This document shows positions 1 to 8,552 of a stretch of 42,295 bases of DNA, piece by piece; the first letter of the stretch is position 1; each line of letters starts with the position of its first letter. Source of the stretch: Acidimicrobiia bacterium (lineage in GTDB: Bacteria; Actinomycetota; Acidimicrobiia; Acidimicrobiales; CATQHL01); NCBI GenBank assembly GCA_021296415.1, contig JAGWAL010000014.1, positions 844-43,138 of the forward strand, in the 5' to 3' direction. Below the pieces are notes generated by a model. That model ran no database searches, was not told where the DNA came from, and saw only the letters and a program-made list of their open reading frames with translations. The position numbers were made by a program, and so were the translations under genes.

Positions 1-717
1 GGTCTCCACCAGGGCGTAGAAGCGCAGGTCCTCGCGGTGCGCGCTCGGTTGGCGCCACCCGGTCTTGAGGTCGACGATGACCTTGCGTGCCGTCCCGCCC
101 TGAGACCTGCCAAGTGTCAGGTCGGTCTTGCCGGTCAACACGATCCTGCCGCCGCACAACTTCACACGTGAGCTTGACTCTGTGACCGGGTGCCATTGAG
201 GCTTCAGCGGCGGCCAGCAGTCGAAGAAGGCGGCGACCGAGCTGACGGCGAGGCTGCGCAACTCGGCTCGCTCGACGTCGGAGCACTGGTACAGCCAGCT
301 CGCCAGGTAGCTGTCGCCCTCGGTAAGCGAATCGAGGGCGCGGTCTACAAGCTCGGCGGGTGCCGGATCCGGCGACTTCCAGTTGATTCCCAACTCGATC
401 GCCTTGTGGGCCACGGCGCCTCGGGCTATGTGCGTGTTGTAGACGAATGGCTGCTCGTCTTCAGCCAGGAACGACGCCTCGCAGCCGAATACCCCTGCGA
501 GACGGTGCTTGAACATCACCAGGGGGCCGTCGATGCTGAACTTCTCCGCGACGCCCCCCAGAGCACCCTCGAGTTCGTCGCGGAGGTGGGAGCGAAGGCC
601 GGCGTCGAAGGTGGGAGGCTCGACGCCCTCCCGTTGAGCCTCGTTCAAGCCGTCGCTCAGCAGGGAGTTCCCTCTCGGGGGGTCACCCACTTGGGCGTCG
701 CCTGCGTCGTCGCTCAC
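1..717 (-). CDS. PD-(D/E)XK (RecB-like) nuclease, 3' end cut by window edge
   Basis: The minus strand is open from a GTG at 717 to the window edge (239 codons, no stop). The visible residues fit the RecB/AddB-type exonuclease fold (PDDEXK_1): a helix motif ARGAVAHKAIE with His104, then GKTDL (Asp199), VIVDLKTG (Asp216, Lys218), and a downstream helix HREDLRFYALV like the family's last motif. Such nucleases cut DNA during recombination or phage defence, often with UvrD-type helicases; a UvrD2 helicase lies about 4.5 kb away but is not in the same operon. The C-terminus is missing, so further domains are unknown. The start is inferred; the frame stays open upstream of 717. Two operator-like direct repeats lie just upstream (738–786). 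The family call is firm, the specific role is not. Confidence 0.75.
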   Translation of the reverse strand, partial: MSDDAGDAQVGDPPRGNSLLSDGLNEAQREGVEPPTFDAGLRSHLRDELEGALGGVAEKFSIDGPLVMFKHRLAGVFGCEASFLAEDEQPFVYNTHIARGAVAHKAIELGINWKSPDPAPAELVDRALDSLTEGDSYLASWLYQCSDVERAELRSLAVSSVAAFFDCWPPLKPQWHPVTESSSRVKLCGGRIVLTGKTDLTLGRSQGGTARKVIVDLKTGWRQPSAHREDLRFYALVET

Positions 718-737
718 GGCTACGAGTCTTGCGCGGC

Positions 738-786
738 CCTGTGACAGTCGCTGCCCGCTGCCCGCGGTCCTGTGACAGTCGCTGCC
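738..786. repeat. Two 18-bp direct repeats, each holding CTGTGACAG, 31 bp apart
   Basis: CCTGTGACAGTCGCTGCC occurs at 738–755 and again at 769–786, identical in all 18 positions. Each copy contains the dyad CTGT-G-ACAG (739–747 and 770–778). The 31-bp period is close to three helical turns. The pair lies between the methyltransferase stop (797) and the nuclease start (717), so it could be a two-site operator for the nuclease gene. It could also be a simple tandem duplication. Confidence 0.55.
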
Positions 787-796
787 GGCTGGGCGG

Positions 797-1617
797 TCAG
801 AGGGAAGGCGCTTTGGCCAGGACCTCGCCGTTGAGCCAGGCCCAGAATCCGTTGGGCTGGGCGGCCCAGCGGGAGAAGGCGGCGGAGATCGCCACCAGGT
901 CGCTCCGGGCGGCGAAGCCGCCACCGGTGGCATGGTCGGCGAAGTCGCTGTCCGTTGCCCGCACCGCCCACATGCCGCCCCAGGCGGCCCGACCCTCGGC
1001 GTCGGCGAAGGTGGTGGTGCTGGTGGTGACCACCGGCTCCTCGAAACCGGCGGCGCGCACCCACCCCAGCAGGTACCTGCCGGCGTTGGCCTCGCCGCCG
1101 TTGGCCGCCGCCACCTCCCCGACGATGTCGCGCCACTGCTCGATGGCCCGCTCGACGGGGGCGTGGGTCATCGTGGCGTAGTCGGAATCGCGCACCGCCA
1201 CGAGGCCGCCGGGGCGCAGCACCCGCCGGAACTCCCGGAGGGCGGCGACCGGGTCGGCCAGATGCTGCAGCAGCTGATGGGCGTAGACCACATCGAAGGT
1301 GCCGCCCTCCCAGGCGCTGCCCTCGAAGGGCAGCTCGTAGGCCGAACGTTGGCGACGCCCTCGCGGACCGCCAGGGCGCTCGACGTCTCGACCATCTCGG
1401 CGGACATGTCCACGCCGACCACCCGGCCCGCTCGCCGGGCCAGGCCCACGGTGATGCTGCCGGGGCCGCAGCCCACGTCCAGCACCTCGGCGTCGGGGCG
1501 CAGGTGCGGCAGCAGGAAGGCGGCGCTGTTCTCGGCCGTTCGCCAGGTGTAGGACTCCACGATGGCCGGGTGGTAGCCGTGCGTGTAGCACCCGCCGCGG
1601 TTCCGGTCCGGTCCCAT
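797..1617 (-). CDS. Class I SAM-dependent methyltransferase, frameshifted
   Basis: About 273 residues read in two frames. The N-terminal part (1617 to about 1350) carries the SAM-binding motif I VLDVGCGPGSITVGLA and the acidic strand end VVGVDMS. The C-terminal part (about 1343 to 797) continues with FDVVYAHQLLQHLADP and LRPGGLVAVRDSDYA, typical of UbiE/Methyltransf_11 enzymes. The two halves join naturally only if the frame changes between about 1340 and 1352, consistent with a missing base or a small deletion. The ATG at 1617 gives the start MGPDRNRGG. The substrate cannot be told from sequence. It may be a sequencing error, since both halves keep good family residues, or a recent pseudogene. 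Confidence 0.7.
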
Positions 1618-1771
1618 GACCGCTGAGGCTAGGAGAGTGCTGGGCTCTCGGAGAATCGGGGGGCGGGGGTGACGCTCGCGGTGGATCCCGGGCTTCCCCG
1701 GGTCGACGTTCGCGGGCCGGCTCTGGCGGGAGGTGCCGGCGGATGCGCCCCGGGCGTGGTCGTGCCGGTTG

Positions 1772-1777
1772 TAGGGT
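1772..1777 (+). promoter_or_regulatory. −10 box TAGGGT before pyruvate carboxylase
   Basis: TAGGGT ends 10 nt before the ATG at 1788, leaving at most a few nucleotides of leader. The same spacing pattern recurs at several other genes in the window and supports choosing 1788 over the in-frame ATG at 1743. Confidence 0.45.
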
Positions 1778-1787
1778 CGCAACGCTG

Positions 1788-4700
1788 ATGGCCCAGCCCG
1801 CACCGCCGATCCGCAAACTGCTCGTCGCCAACCGCGGCGAGATAGCCATCCGCGTCTTCCGTGCCGCCACCGAGTTGGGCATCGCCACCGTGGCGGTGCA
1901 CACGCGGGCCGACATCGGCAGCCTGCACCGCTCCAAGGCCGACGAGTCCTACGAGATCGGGGCGCCGGAGCATCCACTGCGGCCCTACCTGGACATCGAG
2001 ACGATCGTGAATGCGGCCCTGGCGTGCGGGGCCGACGCGGTGCACCCCGGCTACGGGTTCCTGTCCGAGAGCGCCGCGCTTGCCCGGGCCTGCCAGGAAG
2101 CCTCGCTGATCTTCGTCGGCCCGACGCCCGACGTGCTGGAACTGGCCGCCTCGAAGGTCGCCGCGCGTGGCGCGGCCGAAGCCGCCGGCGTGCCCGTACT
2201 GGCGCAGTCCCCGGCGCTCTCGAACGCCGACGATGCCGTCCGCCGGGGTGCCGAGATCGGTTTCCCGCTGTTCGTCAAGGCCGTCTCGGGCGGCGGCGGG
2301 CGGGGCATGCGCCGCGTCGAGCACGCCGAGGAACTTCCGGGCGCCGTCGAAGCGGCCCGGCGGGAGGCGGAATCGGCCTTCGGAGAGGATGCGGTGTTCC
2401 TGGAGGAGGCGCTGTCGGGCATCCGCCACATCGAGGTGCAGATCCTCGGCGACCGCACCGGCGAGTCAATCCACCTCTTCGAGCGCGACTGCTCGGTGCA
2501 GCGGCGCTTCCAGAAGGTGATCGAATCGGCGCCGGCCCGGGATCTCGACGAGGCGGTCCGCCAGAGTCTGCTGGGCGACGCCGTGGCCTTCGCCCGCTCC
2601 ATCGGCTACACGAACGCCGGCACCGTGGAGTTCCTGCTGGACCGCTCGGGGCGTTATGTCTTCATCGAGATGAACCCCCGCATCCAGGTGGAGCACACCA
2701 TCACCGAGGAGATCACCGGGGTGGACATCGTGGCCGCCCAACTGCGCCTCGCCGGCGGTGCCACGCTCGAGGGACTGGGCCTGCGCCAGGAGCGCATCAG
2801 CGTCGACGGCTACGCCATCCAGACCAGGGTCACGGCCGAGGATCCCCGCAACGACTTCCGCCCCGACACCGGTCGGGTCCGGGTATATCGCACACCGGGT
2901 GGGGCGGGGGTGCGCGTCGACGACGCCGTCTACGTGGGCGCCGAGATCACCCCGTACTTCGACTCGCTGCTGGCGAAGGTGACCTGCCGGGGACCCGACT
3001 TCGACACCGCTCGGCGCCGGGCCGTGCGCGCCATCGCCGAGTTGCGGGTGCGCGGCCTCGTCACCAACCGCCCCTTCATCCGGGCGGTGCTCAACGACGC
3101 CGACTTCTGCGCCGGCGCCGTGTCCACCGACTTCGTCGACACGCACCCGCACCTCACGACGCAGGCCCGCAGCGCCGACCGGGCCACCCGGTTGCTGACG
3201 TACCTGGCCGACGTCTCGCTGAACCGCCCCCAAGGGCCGGTGCCCGCCGTCGCCGACCCCGCCACCAAGCTCCCGCCCGTGCCATCGGGGCCGCCGCCGG
3301 CCGGGACCCGCCAGCGGCTCGCCCGTCTGGGGCCCGACGGCTTCGCCCGCTGGATGCGCGAGGCCGACGAGGTGCTGGTCACCGACACGACGCTGCGCGA
3401 CGCCCACCAGTCGATCCTGGCGACGCGGGTGCGCACCATCGATCTGGTGGCCGGGGCGCGGCGCCACGCCCATGGCATGCCGCAGCTGCTGAGCCTGGAG
3501 TGCTGGGGCGGCGCCACCTTCGACGTGGCCCTGCGGTTCCTGCACGAGGATCCGTGGGAGCGCCTGGAGCGCATCAGCGCGGAGGCGCCGAACGTCTGCC
3601 TGCAGATGCTGCTGCGGGGCCGCAACACGGTCGGGTACGCCCCGTATCCCGACGTGGTGTGCGAGCGCTTCGTGGCCGAGGCCCGCCGGGGCGGCATCGA
3701 CGTCTTCCGGATCTTCGACGCGCTCAACGACGTGGATCAGATGCTGCCGGCCATCCGGGCCACCCGGGAGGTCGGCGGCCTCGTGGAGGGCACGCTGTGC
3801 TACTCGGGCGACTTGGCGAACCCCGGCGAGCGGCTCTACACGCTGGACTACTACCTGGGGTTGGCCGAGGAGTTGGTGGCCGCCGGCTCGCACGTGCTGG
3901 CCATCAAGGACATGGCGGGTCTGCTGCGGGCGCCGGCCGCCTCGGTGCTGGTGGCCGCCCTGCGGGAGCGCTTCGACGCCCCCGTGCATCTGCACACCCA
4001 CGACACCGCCGGCGGGCAGATCGGCACCTACCTGGCGGCCATCGAGGCCGGCGTGGACGCCATCGATGGCGCCATCCCGTCGCTGGCGGGCATGACCAGC
4101 CAGCCCTCGCTGGGCGCCATCGTGGCGCTCACCGACGGCGGGCCCCGGGGCGGCGATCAGCCGGCTGGAGCCGTACTGGGAGCTGGTGCGCCGCCTCAAC
4201 GCACCGTTCGAGGCCGGCCTGCTGTCGCCCACCAACGCCGTCTACCACCACGAGATCCCCGGCGGGCAGCTCTCCAACCTGCGCTTCCAGGCCTCGGCGC
4301 TGGGCCTCGCCGAGCGCTTCGAGGAGGTCGCCGAGCTGTACGCGGCCTGTAGCCGCATCCTGGGGCGCCCCCCCAAGGTGACGCCGAGCTCCAAGGTCGT
4401 CGGCGACCTGGCGCTGCACCTGGTGTCCACCGGCATCACGCCCCGGCAGCTCGAGGAGAACCCCGGCGACGTGGACCTGCCGGGGTCGGTCGTCTCGTAC
4501 CTGCAGGGTGCCCTGGGGGTGCCGCCGGGAGGATTCCCCGAGCCCTTCCGCACCGCCGCGCTGGAAGGGCGCCCCGAGGCTGCGCCCCCACCCGGCCTGA
4601 GCGCGGCCCAGGAGCAGGAACTGCAGTCCGGGGATGGGCGGCGGACCCTCTCGGCACTGCTGTTCCCCGAACCCGCCCGCGCGCAGGCGGCCATGCGAGA

Positions 4701-5196
4701 CCGCCACGGGGACCTGTCGGTGCTGGGCACGCGGGAGTTCTGGTACGGCCTGGAGGAGGGCGCCGGTGACGTGCTGGTGGAACTGGGGCCGGGTCAGCGC
4801 ATCAGCGTCGGCATCGAGGCCATCAGCGAGGCCGACGAGGCGGGCTTCAGCTCCATCGTCTTCCGCCTCAACGGCGAGTTGCGCCCCATCAGCGCCCGCC
4901 TGCGGGACTCGGCCCTACCCAGCGCCGGGGCCGAGCAGGCCGATCCGAGCGAGCCGGGACACGTGGGCGCCCCGTTCCGGGGCGTGGCCGAGTTGTACGT
5001 CACCGCCGGGGAGTCGGTCACCAAGGGCCAGGCCCTCGCCACGATCGAAGCCATGAAGATGGAGACCCGGGTGACGGCTCCCATCGGCGGGACGGTGTCG
5101 CGGGTCTGCATCGAAGGCTCGGCGGCGGTGGAGGCCGGAGACCTACTGCTGGTGATCGTGCAGGGCGCGCCGGCGCCCGCAGGCGAGGATGGCTAG
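1788..5196 (+). CDS. pyc: Pyruvate carboxylase, one internal frameshift
   Basis: Carboxylates pyruvate to oxaloacetate using biotin, bicarbonate and ATP, an anaplerotic step. The layout is full length (about 1,135 residues): a biotin carboxylase domain beginning KLLVANRGEIAIRVFRAA with the glycine-rich ATP loop SGGGGRGMR; a carboxyltransferase TIM barrel starting VTDTTLRDAHQS, with IKDMAGLL and HLHTHDTAG; and a C-terminal biotinyl domain with the attachment motif EAMKMET. The reading frame breaks between about 4138 and 4155, in the GC run after ALTDGG; it resumes as ISRLEPYWELVRRLNAPFE. One extra base explains it. Frame segments are 1788–about 4150 and about 4153–5196. ATG 1788 is preferred over 1743 because the family starts close to this point. 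The stop shares the bases CTAG with the convergent uvrD2 stop. Confidence 0.9.
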
Positions 5197-7016
5197 GAGT
5201 CGGGCAGGCTCGCGGGGACTTCGCCGGCGGCGTGCTCGGCCACGAGTTCGACCAGTTCTTGTCCCAGCCGGTCCAGCCGGGAGGCGCCGAGCTCGGTGAC
5301 GATGCCCAACTCGGCGACCGTGGCGGGACGGTTCTCGGCGATGGCGGCGAGGTCGCGGTCGCTCAACACCGCGGCCGGTGCGATGCGCGCCGCCCGGGCC
5401 GCCCGCTCGCGCCACGCCGACAGCGAGGCCACGAGCGGCTCGGTTGGAGCACCCATGGAGGGCGGTGGCTGTCCCGCGGGGCGCGCCCCGGGGTTGCGGG
5501 GGCCGGTGGAGGCGGGTGCCGCGCCAATCTCATCGAGGTCGGCCAGCCAGCGGCTTGGCCGGCGCTGGGAGGGCTGGCCGGCGATGTCCCGCCGGCGTGC
5601 CCAGCTGAGGTGCAGGCCCCGGCGCGCCCGCGTCAGCGCCACGTAGAGCAGCCGCTGCTCCTCCTCCAGCATCCGGCGCCGGTCGGCGCCGGCCACCGGG
5701 ACGAGCCCCTCCTCGAGCCCGGCCACGTGCACGACCGGCCACTCGAGGCCCTTGGCGGCGTGCATCGTGGAGACGCACACGGCGTCGCGCTCGTCCGCCT
5801 CGCCGGGGGCGTCGGGGTCGGCGACGCGCGCCGGCACCCCGGCCGCCTCCAGCGCCTCGACGATCTCGCCGATCTGGCGCCGGGTGCGCACGAGCACCGC
5901 CTGGTCGGACCAGCCGGCGCCGGGCGCCCGGGCGCCGCGCACCGCGGCGGCCACGCCGGTGGCCTCGGCGGCGGCCGTGGGATAGGCCACGACGAGCGGC
6001 GCCGGCTCGACGAAGGGTCCGGGATCGGCGTCCTGGGTGGCGGCCGCGGCTCCCGCCGGTGCACCCCCGTCCCGCAGCACACCCGACAGGGCGACGATGC
6101 CGGAGCTGCAGCGGTAGTTGCGTCGGAGGTCGACGACGGTGGTGCCGGCGAACAGCCCGGCGAACCCTTCCAGGATGCGCCGGTCGGCGCCGCCCCAGCC
6201 GAAGATGGCCTGATCGGGGTCGCCCACGGCGCACAGGTCGGAGCGGTCGCCGAGCCAGGCGCGCAGCAGCCGGAGCTGCGCCGGGGTGAGGTCCTGCAAC
6301 TCGTCGACGAAGAAGTGCCGGCGGCCCCAGCGCCAGGCCTCGGCGGTGGCCGCGTCGTTCTCGAGACGCTCGGCGGCCAGCCGCAGCAGGTCGGCGAAGT
6401 CGACCATGCCCAGGCGCCGCTTGGTGGCCGTGTAGCGGGCCATCACCTCGGCGAGGCGGCTCGGCGCCAGCGGCGTGCGGCGGTCGGCGGCTGCGGCGGC
6501 GTCGCGGTAGTCGGCGGGCCGGACGCTGCGCGCCGCGCACCAGTCCAGCTCGGCCTGCACTGCCCGCAGTGACTCGCGGGGCGCCAGCAGTTCCTCGAGC
6601 AGCCGGGCGCGGTCGGCGAGGATGTCCGGGTCCGGCCGGCCGTCGTCGGCGGCGTGCCGGCGCAGCTGCCGGGCGGCCAGACCGTGGAACGTGCCCACCG
6701 CCACGCGGTCGCGGATGCCCAGTTCGGCCAGGCGGGAGCGGAGTTCGGCGGCGGCCCGCTGGGTGAACGTCACCGCCACGCAGAAGCGTGCTTCGCAGTC
6801 GCCGGTGGCGATGCGGTAGGCGATGCGTCGGGTGAGCACCCGGGTCTTGCCGCTGCCCGGCCCCGCCCGGATGCACAGCGGCGCCGCCGTGGAGGTCACC
6901 GCCAAACGCTGCGCCTCGTCGAGGTCATCCAGCAGGTGGGCGACGTCGTCATCTGGTCCGTCAGCGTCCCGGTCGGCGAGGCCTGGACCGGGGTCGGAAG
7001 CGAGACCGCTGCTCAC
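5193..7016 (-). CDS. uvrD2: UvrD2-like superfamily I helicase with HRDC domain
   Basis: ATP-dependent 3'-5' DNA helicase of the UvrD/Rep/PcrA group, 607 residues. Visible motifs: the Q-motif region LDEAQRLAV; Walker A AGPGSGKT (51–58); motif Ia VTFTQRAAAELRSRL; motif II VDELQDLTP (Leu where most relatives have Phe); motif III AVGDPDQAIFGWGGA; motif IV LRRNYRCS; motif V STMHAAKGLEWPVV; and motif VI VALTRARRGLHL. Residues about 530–595 look like an HRDC domain, as in mycobacterial UvrD2. That domain, rather than a Tudor-like tail, separates it from UvrD1. It starts with GTG at 7016 and faces lhgO across a 230-bp divergent region. The role is inferred as DNA repair or replication support. Confidence 0.88.
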   Translation of the reverse strand: MSSGLASDPGPGLADRDADGPDDDVAHLLDDLDEAQRLAVTSTAAPLCIRAGPGSGKTRVLTRRIAYRIATGDCEARFCVAVTFTQRAAAELRSRLAELGIRDRVAVGTFHGLAARQLRRHAADDGRPDPDILADRARLLEELLAPRESLRAVQAELDWCAARSVRPADYRDAAAAADRRTPLAPSRLAEVMARYTATKRRLGMVDFADLLRLAAERLENDAATAEAWRWGRRHFFVDELQDLTPAQLRLLRAWLGDRSDLCAVGDPDQAIFGWGGADRRILEGFAGLFAGTTVVDLRRNYRCSSGIVALSGVLRDGGAPAGAAAATQDADPGPFVEPAPLVVAYPTAAAEATGVAAAVRGARAPGAGWSDQAVLVRTRRQIGEIVEALEAAGVPARVADPDAPGEADERDAVCVSTMHAAKGLEWPVVHVAGLEEGLVPVAGADRRRMLEEEQRLLYVALTRARRGLHLSWARRRDIAGQPSQRRPSRWLADLDEIGAAPASTGPRNPGARPAGQPPPSMGAPTEPLVASLSAWRERAARAARIAPAAVLSDRDLAAIAENRPATVAELGIVTELGASRLDRLGQELVELVAEHAAGEVPASLPDS

Positions 7017-7076
7017 GGTTCCGGAGGCTACCGAAGCCCTGCGACAGCGTCCGCGAGGGCGGGCGGGTGCGTTGCT

Positions 7077-7105
7077 CCGGATCCCGGCCTGCGCCGGGGC
7101 GATGG
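7077..7105. repeat. REP-like palindromic element, degenerate copy
   Basis: CCGGATCCCGGCCTGCGCC and what follows resembles the element at 8492–8518. Its stem is CCCGGC (7083–7088), loop CTGC, stem GCCGGG (7093–7098). Together the two copies flank lhgO. Elements of the form GGATTCCCGC…GCGGGAATGAC are known to be widely scattered in bacterial genomes. Confidence 0.45.
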
Positions 7106-7196
7106 ATTGGGGGTCGGGATGATGGGGAGGAGGTTCGGGCGGCGGGTGTGGGGGTCGATGCCGGCGTGTCGCCGGGGGAGCGGGTTGGCCCGCGGT

Positions 7197-7202
7197 TAGC
7201 GT
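7197..7202 (+). promoter_or_regulatory. −10 box TAGCGT upstream of lhgO
   Basis: TAGCGT precedes an ATG (7212) by 9 nt and the lhgO GTG (7247) by 44 nt. Initiation 6–8 nt downstream would place the transcript start about at the micro-ORF ATG. Confidence 0.45.
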
Positions 7203-7211
7203 GGCGCTGCG

Positions 7212-7250
7212 ATGGCCTGCGGACCTTTGCGACCGGCGGTGCGGTCGTGA
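7212..7250 (+). CDS. Candidate 12-codon leaderless micro-ORF coupled to lhgO
   Basis: The ATG at 7212 opens a 12-codon frame, MACGPLRPAVRS, ending in TGA at 7248–7250. The TGA overlaps the lhgO start codon (GTG 7247–7249) as GTGA, the same overlap used between several housekeeping genes in this window. A TAGCGT box lies 9 nt before the ATG, so the message may begin almost at this codon. This would make it a leader peptide translated by leaderless initiation, with lhgO translation coupled by re-initiation. No conservation can be tested here, and it could be chance. Confidence 0.35.
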   Translation: MACGPLRPAVRS

Positions 7251-8458
7251 GCGATCGCTACGACGTGGTGGTGATCGGTGCGGGCATCGTGGGGCTGGCC
7301 ACGGCGCGGGCGCTGACCACCCGCCTGCCAGGTGCGGCCCTGGCGGTCATCGAGAAGGAGCCGGCGGTCGCCGGCCACCAGACGGGGCACAACAGCGGCG
7401 TGCTGCACACCGGCATCTACTACACGCCCGGATCGCTGCGGGCGAAGCTGTGTGTCCAGGGCCATCGGGCGATGACCGAGTTCTGCCAGGAGGCGGGCCT
7501 GCCGTTCCTCGGCGGCGGCAAGGTGGTCGTAGCCACAAGCGAGGCGCAGATCCCCGGGCTGGAGGAACTGCAGAAGCGCGGCACCCTCAACGGGGTTCGG
7601 GGCCTGCGCCGCATCGATGTTGGGGAGCTGCGCGAGCTGGAACCCCATGCCACCGGCTTGGCCGCCCTGGCGGTGCCCGAGGCGGCCTCGGTGGACTTCG
7701 CCGCCGTGGCCCGCCACATCGCCGCCCACCTGCCCGGCGACCTGCGCACCGGCGCCCCCCTGGAGGCCGTCGAGATTGGCGAGCGGGTCCGCCTGCACGC
7801 CGGAGACGTCACGTGCGAGTCGCGCTTGGTCGTCAACTGCGCCGGCCTGCACAGCGACCGTGTGGCGCGCCTCGCGGGCGCCACCCCGGAGGTGCGGATC
7901 GTGCCGTTCCGCGGCGAGTACTACCGCCTCAGCGAGCAGGCCGCGCCGCTGTGTCGCTCCCTCATCTACCCGGTGCCCGACCCCGCCTTCCCGTTCCTGG
8001 GCGTTCACTTCACCCGCCGAGTGGACGGCACCGTGGAGGTGGGCCCCAACGCCGTTCTGGCGCTGGGCCGCGAGCACTACCGGGACGGCCGCCCCAACCT
8101 CGCGGACGTGGCCGAGATGCTGCGCTTCGGCGGCTTCTGGCGGTTGGTGGCCCGGCACTGGCGGGCCGGCAGCGCTGAGTTGTGGCGGTCGCGGATCCGG
8201 CGGGTCTATGCCCGCTCGGCGGGGGCGCTCGTGCCCGAGGTCACCGGCGCCGATCTGCGGCCCGGCGGGGCCGGCGTGCGGGCCCAGGCCGTCGGTGCCG
8301 ACGGGCGGCTGGTGGACGACTTCCACATCCAGGAATCACCGGGCTTCATTCACGTGCTGAACGCGCCCTCACCGGCGGCGACGGCCTCCCTGGCCATCGG
8401 CGAGCACATCGCCGACCGGGCAGTCCGGCGCTTCCGCCGCTGGGCGTGTGCCGGGTAA
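7247..8458 (+). CDS. lhgO: L-2-hydroxyglutarate oxidase (FAD-dependent)
   Basis: A DAO-family flavoprotein of 403 residues that oxidises L-2-hydroxyglutarate to 2-oxoglutarate, passing electrons to oxygen or the quinone pool depending on the family member. The N-terminus YDVVVIGAGIVGLATARAL holds the FAD dinucleotide motif (GAGIVG, 11–16). It is followed by the LhgO-type stretch GHNSGVLHTGIYY and GSLRAKLCVQG, then VVNCAGLHSDRVARLAG and PFRGEYYRL. The tail has the FAD-contacting stretch FIHVLNAPSPAATASLAIG. GTG 7247 is chosen because it sits three residues before the flavin strand; longer in-frame starts add unconserved sequence. Known roles are removal of a side product of central metabolism and glutarate breakdown. 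No glutarate hydroxylase gene is visible nearby. Confidence 0.88.
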   Translation: MSDRYDVVVIGAGIVGLATARALTTRLPGAALAVIEKEPAVAGHQTGHNSGVLHTGIYYTPGSLRAKLCVQGHRAMTEFCQEAGLPFLGGGKVVVATSEAQIPGLEELQKRGTLNGVRGLRRIDVGELRELEPHATGLAALAVPEAASVDFAAVARHIAAHLPGDLRTGAPLEAVEIGERVRLHAGDVTCESRLVVNCAGLHSDRVARLAGATPEVRIVPFRGEYYRLSEQAAPLCRSLIYPVPDPAFPFLGVHFTRRVDGTVEVGPNAVLALGREHYRDGRPNLADVAEMLRFGGFWRLVARHWRAGSAELWRSRIRRVYARSAGALVPEVTGADLRPGGAGVRAQAVGADGRLVDDFHIQESPGFIHVLNAPSPAATASLAIGEHIADRAVRRFRRWACAG

Positions 8459-8491
8459 TCGACGCCGGACGCCGGCGGATCCGCTGGACCA

Positions 8492-8518
8492 TGGATTCCG
8501 GCCTCCGCCGGAATGACA
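8492..8518. repeat. REP-like palindrome downstream of lhgO
   Basis: ATTCCGGC (8495–8502), loop CTCC, GCCGGAAT (8507–8514) form a perfect 8-bp stem, in the context TGGATTCCGG…GGAATGACA. This matches the ubiquitous bacterial intergenic repeat of that form. It lies between the converging lhgO and dehydrogenase genes and could fold in either transcript. Confidence 0.6.
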
Positions 8519-8552
8519 GATCGTGGGGCACGCAGCATTGCTCGGCGATCTC

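Noticed and set aside
190..744. 184-codon plus-strand open frame at the left end
   Set aside because: It is antisense to the PD-(D/E)XK nuclease, whose motifs are clear on the minus strand; the plus-strand product shows no family features.
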